A stretch of 64,000 nt of DNA from JAVBJN01 sp031546985. GTDB taxonomy: Bacteria; Bacteroidota; Bacteroidia; Chitinophagales; Chitinophagaceae. A program made the position numbers and the translations under genes. Every line of letters begins with the position of its first letter. The first letter of the stretch is position 1. Shown one piece after another: positions 16,908 through 25,543 of this stretch. The DNA lies in the NCBI GenBank assembly GCA_031546985.1, contig JAVBJN010000020.1, positions 62,001 through 126,000 on the forward strand. Reading direction: 5' to 3'. Under the pieces are notes generated by a model. That model saw only the letters and a program-made list of their open reading frames with translations, searched no databases and was not told where the DNA came from.

Positions 16908-17660
16908 ATGATGGAAGAAGTGTTGCAACCCCAGAACCAGAAATACATACTGGAAGTACTCTACGAAGACGACGAGTATATTGTAGTAAACAAACCCAGC
17001 GGCCTGCTCACCATTCCCGACAGGCACAACGACCAGTTGCCCTGCCTGCAGAAACTGGTGACCGAAAAATGCGGAAAAGTGTTTGTAGTGCACCGCCTGG
17101 ACAGAGATACGAGCGGCGCCATTTGTTTTGCCAAAACCGAAACATCGCATAAATTCCTCTCGGCCCAGTTCCTTACCCGTACAGTAGAGAAATACTACAA
17201 CGGCCTGGTACACGGCCGCCTTATGCCTGCCAGTGGTGTGGTAGAAGCCCCGCTGATGGAGCATCCGGTACAAAAGGGCAAAATGGTGGTGAACAAAAGA
17301 GGCAAACATGCCATTAGCGAATACGAAGTGATTGGCGAATGGGGCCTGTACTCGCTGGTTAAGGTAAAGATTCTTACCGGCCGTACGCACCAGATTCGTG
17401 TGCACATGCAGCACCTGGGTCACGCTATTGTATGTGATGAGCTGTATGGCACTGCCCAACCCGTATTGCTCTCCGGCATCAAAAAGAAATTCAAACTTTC
17501 GGGTAAGGATTTTGATGAGCGCCCACTGCTTAGCCGCCTGGCGCTGCACAGCAGCAACCTGAAGTTTACCACAGAAGAAGGTAAAGTGATTGAAGTAGAA
17601 GCGCCATTGCCTAAAGACATGCGCGCAGTGGTAAGCCAATTAAACAAATGGGCTAAATAA
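16908..17660 (+). CDS. RluA-family pseudouridine synthase
   Basis: This 250-residue enzyme begins 10 bp after the preceding pseudouridine synthase gene; ATG 16908 or 16911 may be used. It has no S4 domain. The RluA motif I is VVHRLDRDTSGAICFAKT with the catalytic Asp. ILEVLYEDDEYIVVNKPSG opens the catalytic fold, and TGRTHQIRVHMQHLGHAIV is the conserved substrate-binding loop. The target uridine is unknown. Length is shorter than RluC/RluD and nearer to RluA/TruC. Together with rlmN and the RsuA-type gene it forms a short rRNA/tRNA-modification cluster. Confidence 0.93.
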   Translation: MMEEVLQPQNQKYILEVLYEDDEYIVVNKPSGLLTIPDRHNDQLPCLQKLVTEKCGKVFVVHRLDRDTSGAICFAKTETSHKFLSAQFLTRTVEKYYNGLVHGRLMPASGVVEAPLMEHPVQKGKMVVNKRGKHAISEYEVIGEWGLYSLVKVKILTGRTHQIRVHMQHLGHAIVCDELYGTAQPVLLSGIKKKFKLSGKDFDERPLLSRLALHSSNLKFTTEEGKVIEVEAPLPKDMRAVVSQLNKWAK

Positions 17661-17687
17661 AAGCAAAACAGATATTTTGATATTCGA

Positions 17688-17721
17688 AACGGGAATCGCT
17701 TAACGGTGGTTCCCGTTTTTT
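17688..17721 (+). terminator. Terminator after the RluA-type gene
   Basis: AACGGGAA and TTCCCGTT flank a 14-nt loop, and the right arm runs into a T-rich stretch. It lies about 30 bp past the stop at 17660. Confidence 0.75.
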
Positions 17722-17740
17722 ATTTCCAGATAAGGATGTC

Positions 17741-18050
17741 ATGCGGCCCCGCTTGTCCCGCCCATGTGGGGAGATACGAGGAAGCAGCATCTCCTGAAAA
17801 AGAATAATGAATGGAGCGCTCCTATTCTGGAAAGACTTTTCAGACCTGGCAGGACCTCGTAATGACGGGGCAAGCGCTGACAGGTCTTCTCTCGCCCATT
17901 GACCTTTTCACGATTGGCCATTCACATAAAACAACCCGCAGCCGGAAAACGATTTCCGTTCTCACTTTTCACCTCTCACCTTTCACCTTTGCCTTTGAAA
18001 TTTCGCCCCCTGCAATTATCGCTGGTAATGTGTAGTTTTATAACGTTACC
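17741..18050. repeat. Gene-free spacer with dispersed repeat fragments
   Basis: The 404-bp gap between the RluA-type gene and ade holds no plausible gene after the terminator. It contains fragments seen elsewhere in the window: a GTCCCGCCCATGTGGGG hairpin (17755-17771), a GCAGCATCTCC piece, CAGACCTGGCAGG (17841-17853) facing CTGACAGGTCTT (17877-17888), and a TTTTCACC/TTTCACCTTT simple repeat (17963-17990). It looks like accumulated intergenic repeat debris. Confidence 0.7.
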
Positions 18051-18064
18051 AAAATGCTGCTCCT

Positions 18065-19696
18065 ATGCCAGTTACCGTGCTCAGAGGCCAGATTGTAGAC
18101 ATTCCTGACCATTCCATATACCCCGGCGAGATTACCATCGAGGATGGCATTATTACCGCCATTCACCCGCTGCGCGAAGCGCCGGACCAATATATACTTC
18201 CAGGTTTTATCGATGCGCATGTGCACATCGAAAGTTCCATGCTCATTCCATCGGAATTTGCAAGGCTGGCGGTGGTACATGGCACCGTGGCTACGGTTTC
18301 GGACCCGCATGAGATAGCCAATGTATGCGGCTTGGAAGGTGTGCAGTTCATGATAGAAAACGGCAAGCAGGTGCCCTTCAAATTCATCTTTGGCGCACCA
18401 TCCTGCGTGCCGGCTACTGCTTTTGAAACCGCAGGAGCCACCCTCAATGTAGCCGATGTAACGGCACTGCTGGCACAGCCCGATATTTATTACCTCAGCG
18501 AGATGATGAATTTTCCCGGTGTGTTGCACAACGATGCCGAGGTAATGGCCAAGATAGCCGCTGCCAAAGCGGTGAACAAACCGGTAGATGGTCATGCGCC
18601 CGGCCTCAGGGGCAAAGACGCGGCGCAGTACATTGCAGCAGGCATCAGCACCGATCACGAATGCTTTACCTACGAGGAAGCGCTGGAGAAACTAAAACTG
18701 GGCATGTACATCCTTATTCGTGAGGGCAGTGCGGCCCGTAATTTTGAAGCGCTTATACCGCTGCTTAACGATTACCCTGATCATATCATGTTCTGCAGCG
18801 ACGACAAGCACCCCGATAGCTTGCTGCTGGGCCATATTAACCAACTGGCAGCCAGGGCTGTAGCCAAAGGTATAGATGTGTTTAAAGTGCTTAAAGCGGC
18901 CTGTATTAATCCTGCGCTGCACTACCGCATTCCCTGCGGCATGCTGCAATCGGGCCATCATGCCGATTGTGTGGTGGTTAACAACCTCAAAGAATTTAAA
19001 GTACTCCAAACCTATATCAATGGCGAACTGGTAGCAGAAAATGGCAAAACACTTATCAACAGTGTACCCTCAGATACACCCAACCAGTTTAACTGCAGCC
19101 TGAAATCGGTAAAAGATTTTATGGTGGCAGCCAATGGTTCAGCGCCACTCAATGTAATAGAAGCGCTGGACGGGCAACTCATTACCCGCAAACTGCAAGC
19201 CGAAGCCGTGATCTCTGATGGGCATCTTGTGTCGGATATCCCTAACGATATTCTGAAAATAGCAGTGGTAAACCGCTACCACGATGCACCAGTGGCTATT
19301 GCATTTGTAAAAGGTTTTGGCCTGCACAAAGGCGCTATTGCTTCTACCGTAGCCCATGACAGCCACAACATTATCGTTTGCGGCACCAACGAAAACGATA
19401 TGGCAGAGGTGGTGAACGCACTTATCGATTGCCAGGGCGGCGTATCGGTAACCGATGGGCACCATACCCGTACACTGGCGCTACCGGTAGCGGGACTCAT
19501 GTCTAACCACGATGGGTATGAAGTGGCTGCAGAATATACCAAACTCGACCAGATGACCAAAGCTATGGGCGCTACACTGGAATCGCCCTTCATGACGCTT
19601 TCGTTTATGGCGCTGCTGGTGATACCCAGCTTAAAACTCAGCGATAAAGGCCTGTTTAACGGCGACACGTTCACATTTACATCTTTACAAGGCTAA
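18065..19696 (+). CDS. ade: Adenine deaminase
   Basis: This 543-residue amidohydrolase converts adenine to hypoxanthine in purine salvage. The metal site begins with DAHVHIESSM (~50-59), followed by GTVATVSDPHEIANV, VDGHAPGLRG, STDHECFTYEEA and CSDDKHPDSLL, which are characteristic of the Ade family rather than the adenosine deaminase-like type. The C-terminal domain with ASTVAHDSHNIIVCG and the LPVAGLMS loop is present, and length is normal. It lies 12 bp upstream of the propeller gene at 19709, so the two may share a transcript. Confidence 0.96.
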   Translation: MPVTVLRGQIVDIPDHSIYPGEITIEDGIITAIHPLREAPDQYILPGFIDAHVHIESSMLIPSEFARLAVVHGTVATVSDPHEIANVCGLEGVQFMIENGKQVPFKFIFGAPSCVPATAFETAGATLNVADVTALLAQPDIYYLSEMMNFPGVLHNDAEVMAKIAAAKAVNKPVDGHAPGLRGKDAAQYIAAGISTDHECFTYEEALEKLKLGMYILIREGSAARNFEALIPLLNDYPDHIMFCSDDKHPDSLLLGHINQLAARAVAKGIDVFKVLKAACINPALHYRIPCGMLQSGHHADCVVVNNLKEFKVLQTYINGELVAENGKTLINSVPSDTPNQFNCSLKSVKDFMVAANGSAPLNVIEALDGQLITRKLQAEAVISDGHLVSDIPNDILKIAVVNRYHDAPVAIAFVKGFGLHKGAIASTVAHDSHNIIVCGTNENDMAEVVNALIDCQGGVSVTDGHHTRTLALPVAGLMSNHDGYEVAAEYTKLDQMTKAMGATLESPFMTLSFMALLVIPSLKLSDKGLFNGDTFTFTSLQG

Positions 19697-19708
19697 ACCC
19701 ATTTCTAC

Positions 19709-20611
19709 ATGATAAAACAACTAGGCGCTTTTGCCTTTTCTGCATTTTGCCTTTCGGCCAACGCGCAAACGCCGCCGCCGCAAACCGACATTTACATTAT
19801 GGATATTGCCATTAACAATGGCAGATTTACAGTGTCTAATGCCAAGCCTGTAGCCAACAAACCGGGCTACGAAAACCAACCTTACTTTACGCAGGATGGC
19901 AGCAAACTCTACTATGTAGCCGCACCTTTAAGTGGCAAAACCGATGTGTGGCAATATGATGTGCGGTCTGGTAAGAAACAGCAGATCACCAAAACACCTA
20001 AAGAAGCCGAATACTCACCCAAACCCTACGGCGAGGACGGAAGCATTACCGTGGTACGGGTAGAAGAAAACGAGAAAGACCAGCACCTCTATGAATACGA
20101 TACCAACGGCAAGCCGCAACGCAACCTGCTGCCGGAGCAAAACCTGATTGGCTATTACAATTTCCTGAACCCCGGCAAAGTGGCTACGTTTGTATTGCCG
20201 GAGCCTTTTACACTGGAATTGTTTGACCTGGGCAATGAAAAACGTTCTATCCTTACGGCTAAAGTGGGCCGTTGTTTTCAATACCTGAACCGGGAGAACA
20301 TCATTCTCTATATTGATAAATCGACCGAAGGCAGTTACCAGATCAAAGCCTGGGATTTTAAAACCAGCAGCAGCAAAACCATTGCCGCTACACTGGAAGG
20401 CGAAGAAGATTTTTGTGTAATGAACGATGGCAGCCTGCTTATGGGGCACAAGGGCAAACTGTTCCGCATGGAGTGGAAAAACAACCCGCAGCCTTCCTGG
20501 CAGAAGATTGCAGACCTTACGTCGCTGGGCATCAACAATTTTTACCGCATCGTTATTTCTCCGCAAAACAACAAACTGGCGCTGGTGAACTACACTGGTG
20601 AAAAACCATAA
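19709..20611 (+). CDS. Exported TolB/PD40-like beta-propeller protein
   Basis: This 300-residue protein has signal peptide MIKQLGAFAFSAFCLSANAQ. It then shows PD40-type blades: YENQPYFTQDGSKLYYVAAP, DVWQYDVRSGKKQQITKTP and EYSPKPYGEDGSITVVRVEE. About five blades are visible, ending in FYRIVISPQNNKLALVNYTG. No catalytic domain is present. It follows ade by 12 bp, but a functional link to purine salvage is not obvious. Such proteins are often periplasmic scaffolds or binding proteins; the role here is unknown. Confidence 0.8.
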   Translation: MIKQLGAFAFSAFCLSANAQTPPPQTDIYIMDIAINNGRFTVSNAKPVANKPGYENQPYFTQDGSKLYYVAAPLSGKTDVWQYDVRSGKKQQITKTPKEAEYSPKPYGEDGSITVVRVEENEKDQHLYEYDTNGKPQRNLLPEQNLIGYYNFLNPGKVATFVLPEPFTLELFDLGNEKRSILTAKVGRCFQYLNRENIILYIDKSTEGSYQIKAWDFKTSSSKTIAATLEGEEDFCVMNDGSLLMGHKGKLFRMEWKNNPQPSWQKIADLTSLGINNFYRIVISPQNNKLALVNYTGEKP

Positions 20612-20659
20612 ACAATATAAATACCCTTGAGGGTTTCACCAGACCTACACCGGAAGTAG

Positions 20660-20710
20660 CATCTCTCTGCAAACAGATCCTGCACCCCGCATGAGCGGGA
20701 CAGGTTTCGC
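20660..20710. repeat. Dispersed repeat fragment with CCCCGCAT-type hairpin
   Basis: ACCCCGCATGAGCGGGACAG (20684-20703) is the reverse-oriented form of the CTGTCCCGCCCATGCGGGG element found at 61270, 61409 and 61548. It lies in the gap after the propeller gene. Confidence 0.6.
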
Positions 20711-20748
20711 GACATAAACAGGTAATGGTGCTTTTATTAGCATAACAA

Positions 20749-20773
20749 ACGGGCTGCGCACAACGCAGCCCGT
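20749..20773. terminator. Hairpin between convergent genes
   Basis: ACGGGCTGCG (20749-20758) and CGCAGCCCGT (20764-20773) form a perfect 10-bp stem with a 5-nt loop. No strong T run follows on the plus strand. The same stem sequence is used in the terminator at 46372-46402. Confidence 0.55.
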
Positions 20774-20873
20774 TCTCATACACCATCCCTGTGCACTTCA
20801 TGTGGCAGAGGTTAGATTAATGAACCTAAAGCCATCCTCTATATGCCCAATGCTGCTACACAGCGTTCTTTAC

Positions 20874-21434
20874 CTACTTAGGCATCACTACTTTATCGAT
20901 CACATGAATTACACCATTGGATTGGTACACGTCTTTGATGGTTACATTGGCCATATTGCCTTTCTCGTCTTTGAGCATAATGCCTTTTTTACCAGGCATT
21001 ACCCACAGCTTGCCACCTTGCACAGTGGTGAGTTCTACTTTACCATCTTTGGCCATCGACATTAATTTTTTAGCATCGTATTTACCCGCTACTACATGGT
21101 AAGTGAGCACAGAGGTGAGCATCGCTTTGTTTTCGGGTTTCAGCAGGCTTTCTACAGTGCCTTTGGGCAGTTTGTCAAAAGCCTCGTTGGTAGGCGCAAA
21201 TACGGTAAAAGGACCGGCAGATTCGAGCGTACTTACCAAGCCGGCGGCTTTTACAGCGGCTACCAGGGTGGTATGATCTTTAGAGTTTACCGCGTTTTCT
21301 ACAATGTTTTTAGAAGGATACATAGCGGCACCTCCTACCATTACTGTTTTTTCCATAGACTGGGCCATGGTGCTATAGGCTGCGCCAAACATGAGGAAGG
21401 CGGCTACGGAAGTGATCTGGAATAAGCGTTTCAT
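20874..21434 (-). CDS. Fasciclin-domain exported protein
   Basis: This 186-residue protein starts at ATG 21434, which opens signal peptide MKRLFQITSVAAFLMFGAAYSTMAQ. A single fasciclin (FAS1) domain fills the rest: HTTLVAAVKAAGLVSTLESA, GPFTVFAPTNEAFDKLPKGT (motif H1), TYHVVAGKYDAKKLMSM (YH motif) and NGVIHVIDKVVMPK (motif H2). FAS1 domains mediate adhesion or matrix contacts. Bacterial single-domain forms are usually periplasmic or secreted, with unknown partners. It is a stand-alone gene. Confidence 0.94.
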   Translation of the reverse strand: MKRLFQITSVAAFLMFGAAYSTMAQSMEKTVMVGGAAMYPSKNIVENAVNSKDHTTLVAAVKAAGLVSTLESAGPFTVFAPTNEAFDKLPKGTVESLLKPENKAMLTSVLTYHVVAGKYDAKKLMSMAKDGKVELTTVQGGKLWVMPGKKGIMLKDEKGNMANVTIKDVYQSNGVIHVIDKVVMPK

Positions 21435-21553
21435 AATTAGTGAATTTGCAGATACATACGCCGCTGTGCGGTCTTTGGATTTCGGGAAGGCTAATTTTTT
21501 TCCGGGGGCAAACACATTATTATTTATTAAATTAGGTAAACAATCTTTCTCTT

Positions 21554-22267
21554 ATGGCAGCAGAATGGCAGGATGGCATTTTCAGGAAGATTGAGGATGC
21601 TACCTACAACACCAAACGTTTCTGGATCGAAGTGCCCGGCGCCAGTGAGTTTGCCTTTAAGGCGGGACAGTTTGTAACGCTCGACCTCCCCATACACGAG
21701 AACAAGCATAAAAGATGGAGAAGCTACAGCATTGCCAGTGCGCCGGATGGCACCAATCTTTTTGAATTGCTGATTGTATTGCTGGATGGTGGTATGGGCA
21801 CCTCTTTCCTGTTTAATCAGATTAAAGAAAACGACCCGGTACAGGTAAAGGGGCCATTGGGCAATTTTGCCATTCCGGAGCTGGACCGCGACCTGTTTAT
21901 GATTTGCACCGGCACGGGCATTGCGCCTTTCCGCAGTATGCTGTATACGATTCAGCAACACAATATTCCGCACGGTAATATTTACCTTGTATTTGGCACG
22001 CGCAAGCAGCAAGACCTGCTGTATAAAGAAGAGATGGAGCAATTGGAAAAAGACATACCCGGTTTCCGCTTTATTCCTACCCTGTCGCGGGAAGATTGGA
22101 ACGGCCAAACCGGATATGTGCATGAGGTATACCTCGACCTTTGTAAAGACAAACAGCCTGCGCATTTTATGCTCTGCGGCTGGAAACTGATGATTAACGA
22201 AGCCCGCCAGCGCTTAGCCGAAATGGGTTATGAGAAAAAGTATATTCACTTTGAGTTGTACGGGTAA
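21554..22267 (+). CDS. FAD/NAD(P)-binding oxidoreductase (ferredoxin reductase-like)
   Basis: This 237-residue cytoplasmic flavoprotein has the FAD-binding barrel with RSYSIASAPD (RxYS motif, ~57-66), then a nucleotide-binding half with ICTGTGIAPFRSML and VFGTRKQQDLLY. The end is MLCGWKLMINEARQRLAEMG with a terminal FELYG. There is no 2Fe-2S domain, so it probably feeds electrons to a separate ferredoxin, oxygenase or P450. The physiological partner is not adjacent. Its stop is only 2 bp from the stop of the convergent epimerase gene, with no terminator between. Confidence 0.9.
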   Translation: MAAEWQDGIFRKIEDATYNTKRFWIEVPGASEFAFKAGQFVTLDLPIHENKHKRWRSYSIASAPDGTNLFELLIVLLDGGMGTSFLFNQIKENDPVQVKGPLGNFAIPELDRDLFMICTGTGIAPFRSMLYTIQQHNIPHGNIYLVFGTRKQQDLLYKEEMEQLEKDIPGFRFIPTLSREDWNGQTGYVHEVYLDLCKDKQPAHFMLCGWKLMINEARQRLAEMGYEKKYIHFELYG

Positions 22268-22269
22268 AA

Positions 22270-23298
22270 CTAAAACACTCTTTTCGTCAATCTTATGCCC
22301 AGGCCCGGGGCTTTTTGCAGGCTTACTTTACCATTGTCGTAACTCAAGCCTTCGGCCACATCGGAGGCCAGCAACAATGGCCCATCCATATCTACATAAT
22401 CGAGCAGGGGCAAAAACTGCGCAATAGCCGCACTACCAATAGAGGTTTCGCACATACTGCCCATCATTACTTTAAGCCCAAGTGATTTGGCCTCGGTAAT
22501 CATACGGCGGGCGGGTGTCATGCCGCTGCATTTGGTTAGTTTAATATTGATGCCATGAAAACCTGCCGCACATTTGGCTACATCTTTTTCGCCCACACAA
22601 CTTTCATCGGCCAGTAGTACCAGTGTGCTCTTGGCTTTTATTTCCGGCATGGCAGCATCTTCTTCGGGCGCTAACGGTTGCTCCAGTATGGTTACGCCCA
22701 GGCGTTCCAGTTCGGGAATAACTTGTAAAGTATCCTGAACCGACCAGCCACCATTGGCATCGATGCGGATTTCGGCATCTGTTACAGCGCGTATTTGCGC
22801 TACAGTAGCCACCGCGGTTGCAGCATCGGGCAGTTTTACTTTATAAATGGGCCAGGGATGCGCTTTTATTTTTTCCTGCATGGCGGCAATGTCGTCAAAC
22901 CCAATTGTGTAGCTGGTAAGCGGTGATTGATCGCCGGTTACACCCCACAGGCCACGCACGGTGGTTCTGCGCATTTTGGCAAACAGATCCCAGCCTGCTA
23001 TATCCAAAGCCGCTACCAAAAAGGGTTGCGTTGGGTACAAGTGATGCAGAAAATGCCAGAACCGCTCCGGGTCCATTAAAGCGTACCGCTCAATTACACC
23101 ACGCTTTTCTTCGAGCGACTGGCGCATACTTTCAACAGATACGTTGTAGTAGTTAATCTCCGGCGCTTCGCCAAAACCGGGAATGCCTTTAAAATCGAGC
23201 GCCACCAGCAATGCGGGTTGGTCGGTCTTGGTGCCATGCGCGGTTGTAAAGGGATATTGAAAGGGGGTATGGATTTCGGTATGAAATAGCTTGAGCAT
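22270..23298 (-). CDS. Dipeptide epimerase (enolase superfamily, Ala-Glu epimerase-like)
   Basis: This 342-residue enolase-superfamily enzyme probably racemises the second residue of L-Ala-D/L-Glu-type dipeptides released from murein. Visible features are the N-terminal capping domain (PFQYPFTTAHGTKTDQPALL), the KxK motif in YKVKLPDA, metal ligands in IRIDANGGWS, ILEQPLAPEED and LLADESCVGEKD, and the second lysine in INIKLTKCSGM. C-terminal MGSMCETSIG is the usual specificity loop. It lies downstream of glyS, separated by a strong terminator, so it is probably expressed on its own. Confidence 0.9.
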   Translation of the reverse strand: MLKLFHTEIHTPFQYPFTTAHGTKTDQPALLVALDFKGIPGFGEAPEINYYNVSVESMRQSLEEKRGVIERYALMDPERFWHFLHHLYPTQPFLVAALDIAGWDLFAKMRRTTVRGLWGVTGDQSPLTSYTIGFDDIAAMQEKIKAHPWPIYKVKLPDAATAVATVAQIRAVTDAEIRIDANGGWSVQDTLQVIPELERLGVTILEQPLAPEEDAAMPEIKAKSTLVLLADESCVGEKDVAKCAAGFHGINIKLTKCSGMTPARRMITEAKSLGLKVMMGSMCETSIGSAAIAQFLPLLDYVDMDGPLLLASDVAEGLSYDNGKVSLQKAPGLGIRLTKRVF

Positions 23299-23313
23299 AG
23301 TCTTAAATTAAAA

Positions 23314-23338
23314 ATGGCCGGGATTAAATCCCGGCCAT
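23314..23338 (-). terminator. Terminator after glyS
   Basis: ATGGCCGGGA (23314-23323) and TCCCGGCCAT (23329-23338) form a perfect 10-bp stem with a 5-nt loop. On the minus strand it is followed by TTTTAATTT. It lies 20 bp beyond the glyS stop and just before the epimerase start. Confidence 0.9.
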
Positions 23339-23358
23339 AAAAGTAACACTAGTATTTA

Positions 23359-24822
23359 TTACATAATCGCTTTCATCACAATCTCGCGTACCTGGCTGAG
23401 CGGAATACGCTCTTGCTGCATGCTATCGCGGTGACGGATGGTTACGGTTTGGTCTTCTTTTGTCTGGTGATCTACAGTAATGCAGAACGGTGTACCAATT
23501 GCATCCTGACGGCGGTAACGCTTACCAATCGCGTCTTTCTCTTCAAAGAAGCAACGGAAGTATGGTTTACATTCTTCCATCAGTTCTTTGGCCAACTCTG
23601 GCAAACCGTCTTTTTTAGTAAGCGGGAAGATGGCCAGTTTAATAGGCGCTACTCTAGCAGGCAGGCGCATCACCACACGGCTGTCTTGCTTTTCTTCGGT
23701 ACTCAGGTCTTCCTCAGCATAAGCCTGGCTTATCACCATCAGCACGGCACGGTCCAGACCAATAGAGGTTTCTACCACATAAGGCACATAGTTGCCATAA
23801 GGTTTGCCATTCTCATCCAGATCGTTGTCGAAGTACTGCATTTTTTTGCCGCTAAACTCCTGGTGGCGTTTGAGATCGAAATCGGTACGGCTGTGAATAC
23901 CTTCTACTTCTTTAAAACCAATAGGGAAATTGTATTCGATATCGCAGGCGGCATCGGCATAGTGGGCCAATTTAGCGTGGTCGTGAAAACGGTATTGATC
24001 GGCAGGTATACCCAGGCTCAGGTGCCATTTCATACGGGCTTCTTTCCAGTACTCATACCATTCTTTCTGGGTGCCGGGGCGTACAAAAAACTGCATTTCC
24101 ATTTGCTCAAACTCGCGCATGCGGAACACGAACTGGCGGGCTACGATCTCGTTACGGAAGGCTTTACCGGTTTGTGCAATACCGAAAGGTACTTTCATAC
24201 GGCCGGTTTTCTGCACATTCAGAAAGTTTACAAAAATACCCTGGGCCGTTTCGGGGCGCAGGTACACTTTATTATCATCGTCGTCGGACGCTACAGCGCC
24301 AAACTCGGTAGAGAACATGAGGTTAAACTGGCGCACATCGGTCCAGTTGCAGGTACCGCTCACGCTACAGGCGAATTTGCGGTCTTCGATCAATTGCTTC
24401 AGGCCTGCAAAATCATCGTTGCCCAGCAATTGTTCCATTTGTTCCAGCAGGGCTTTAGCTTCATCTGCCTTACCTGCTGCTTCCAGTTTGTCTGCTTCGG
24501 CTTCGATCAGGTGATCTACACGGTAGCGTTTTTTGCTGTCTTTATTATCAATCATCGGATCGCTGAAGTTGTCAACGTGTCCGCTGGCTTTCCAGGTTTT
24601 AGGGTGCATGAAGATGGCAGCGTCAATACCCACGATATTGTCGTGCATTTGGGTCATGCTTTTCCACCAGTAATCGCGAATGTTGCGTTTGAGCTCCACA
24701 CCGTACTGACCATAGTCGTATACGGCTGCCAGTCCATCGTAAATTTCGCTGGACGGGAAAATAAATCCATATTCTTTACAATGCGAGATAATCGCCTGAA
24801 ATCTGTTTGTATCGTTTGCCAT
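23359..24822 (-). CDS. glyS: Glycine--tRNA ligase (alpha2-dimer type)
   Basis: This 487-residue class II aminoacyl-tRNA synthetase charges tRNA-Gly. N-terminal FIFPSSEIYDGLAAVYDYGQ and GVELKRNIRDYWW give motif 1. Motif 2 is FRNEIVARQFVFRMREFEQM, motif 3 is VVETSIGLDRAVLMV, and the C-terminal anticodon-binding domain reads RVAPIKLAIFPLTKKDG. The single-chain (archaeal/eukaryal-type) form is the one used by Bacteroidota. It lies upstream of the epimerase and downstream of a 373-bp repeat-bearing gap. Confidence 0.97.
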   Translation of the reverse strand: MANDTNRFQAIISHCKEYGFIFPSSEIYDGLAAVYDYGQYGVELKRNIRDYWWKSMTQMHDNIVGIDAAIFMHPKTWKASGHVDNFSDPMIDNKDSKKRYRVDHLIEAEADKLEAAGKADEAKALLEQMEQLLGNDDFAGLKQLIEDRKFACSVSGTCNWTDVRQFNLMFSTEFGAVASDDDDNKVYLRPETAQGIFVNFLNVQKTGRMKVPFGIAQTGKAFRNEIVARQFVFRMREFEQMEMQFFVRPGTQKEWYEYWKEARMKWHLSLGIPADQYRFHDHAKLAHYADAACDIEYNFPIGFKEVEGIHSRTDFDLKRHQEFSGKKMQYFDNDLDENGKPYGNYVPYVVETSIGLDRAVLMVISQAYAEEDLSTEEKQDSRVVMRLPARVAPIKLAIFPLTKKDGLPELAKELMEECKPYFRCFFEEKDAIGKRYRRQDAIGTPFCITVDHQTKEDQTVTIRHRDSMQQERIPLSQVREIVMKAIM

Positions 24823-24898
24823 GGGCGCAAAAATAAGGGGAATTACTGTTATTTAAAACGGAAGGTGATTTTAGGGGTTTCCCGCGAGGTAATGGGCG

Positions 24899-25195
24899 AT
24901 TGGCTCGCAGCGGCGCTAAGAAAAGAGCACACGGCGACACAGCGACACGGCGGGGCTACGTGAGGTTACACACGAGGACGCAATGAAATGGCTCACAGCG
25001 GCACAAAGACACGGCGGGGCTGGCACGAGTGATTGCACGCAGAGGCGCACAAAGGTATCGCAGTATCCAGACCTGACAGGAGCTGCGCGCCTGGCAGGTC
25101 TTTATTAGTACGGTGCCTGAGCTTGTCGAAGGCCACCATTGACGATTGACTATTCCCCAATCAGACATCAGACATCCTCAAATCAGACATTTCAC
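24899..25195. repeat. Gene-free spacer with degenerate repeats and a hairpin
   Basis: The gap between mazG-like and glyS holds no gene I can support. Two imperfect copies share GGCTCRCAGCGG near the start (24902 and 24990) and GACACGGCGGGGCT near the end (24944-24957, 25008-25021). A near-perfect 12-bp inverted repeat follows (AGACCTGACAGG 25069-25080, CCTGGCAGGTCT 25090-25101, one mismatch), then GGTGCCTGAGCTTGTCGAAG (25112-25131), which recurs at 61312, and ATCAGACAT direct repeats (25160-25190). Confidence 0.75.
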
Positions 25196-25537
25196 TTATC
25201 CCTTCAGCTTCTCGTTGTTGCGATGGCGGTCCGCATCACGGATGTTCTTTTTCTCGAAATTCTTTTCCAGCGCGGTGGTGAGGTCTACCCCCGTTTGGTT
25301 GGCCAGGCAGAGCAATACCCACAGCACATCGGCCATTTCATCGGCCAGGTCTTTGTTTTTATCGCTTTCTTTAAATGATTGCTCTCCATACTGGCGCACC
25401 ATAAGCCGGCTTAGCTCGCCTACTTCTTCCATTAGAATGCCCAGATTAGTAAGCTCTCCAAAATAGCGCACCCCAACCGTTTTAATCCAGCCATCTACCT
25501 GCTGCTGGGCTTCGCGGAGCGTAATCTCTTGTTCCAT
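25196..25537 (-). CDS. MazG-like nucleotide pyrophosphohydrolase
   Basis: This 113-residue all-alpha NTP pyrophosphatase-like protein has the metal-binding helices of the MazG family: LGILMEEVGELSRLMVRQYG (E-rich) and KDLADEMADVLWVLLCLAN (the second, ExxD-type, helix). It is a single-domain form, as in many small housekeeping MazG-like proteins that degrade non-canonical dNTPs. It begins 6 bp after the dtd stop, so dtd and this gene form an operon. The C-terminal tail is basic (RDADRHRNNEKLKG). Confidence 0.9.
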   Translation of the reverse strand: MEQEITLREAQQQVDGWIKTVGVRYFGELTNLGILMEEVGELSRLMVRQYGEQSFKESDKNKDLADEMADVLWVLLCLANQTGVDLTTALEKNFEKKNIRDADRHRNNEKLKG

Positions 25538-25543
25538 AAGTGT

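Noticed and set aside
23413..24963. Plus-strand open frame (516 codons) opposite glyS, longer than glyS itself
   Set aside because: All class II synthetase motifs are on the minus strand; the antisense product is a low-complexity hydrophobic/aromatic mix with no known fold, and it extends into the repeat spacer.
24899..25195. Degenerate RNA gene or tRNA in the glyS-mazG gap
   Set aside because: No cloverleaf or conserved tRNA arms are visible; the sequence is made of repeat fragments found elsewhere in the window.
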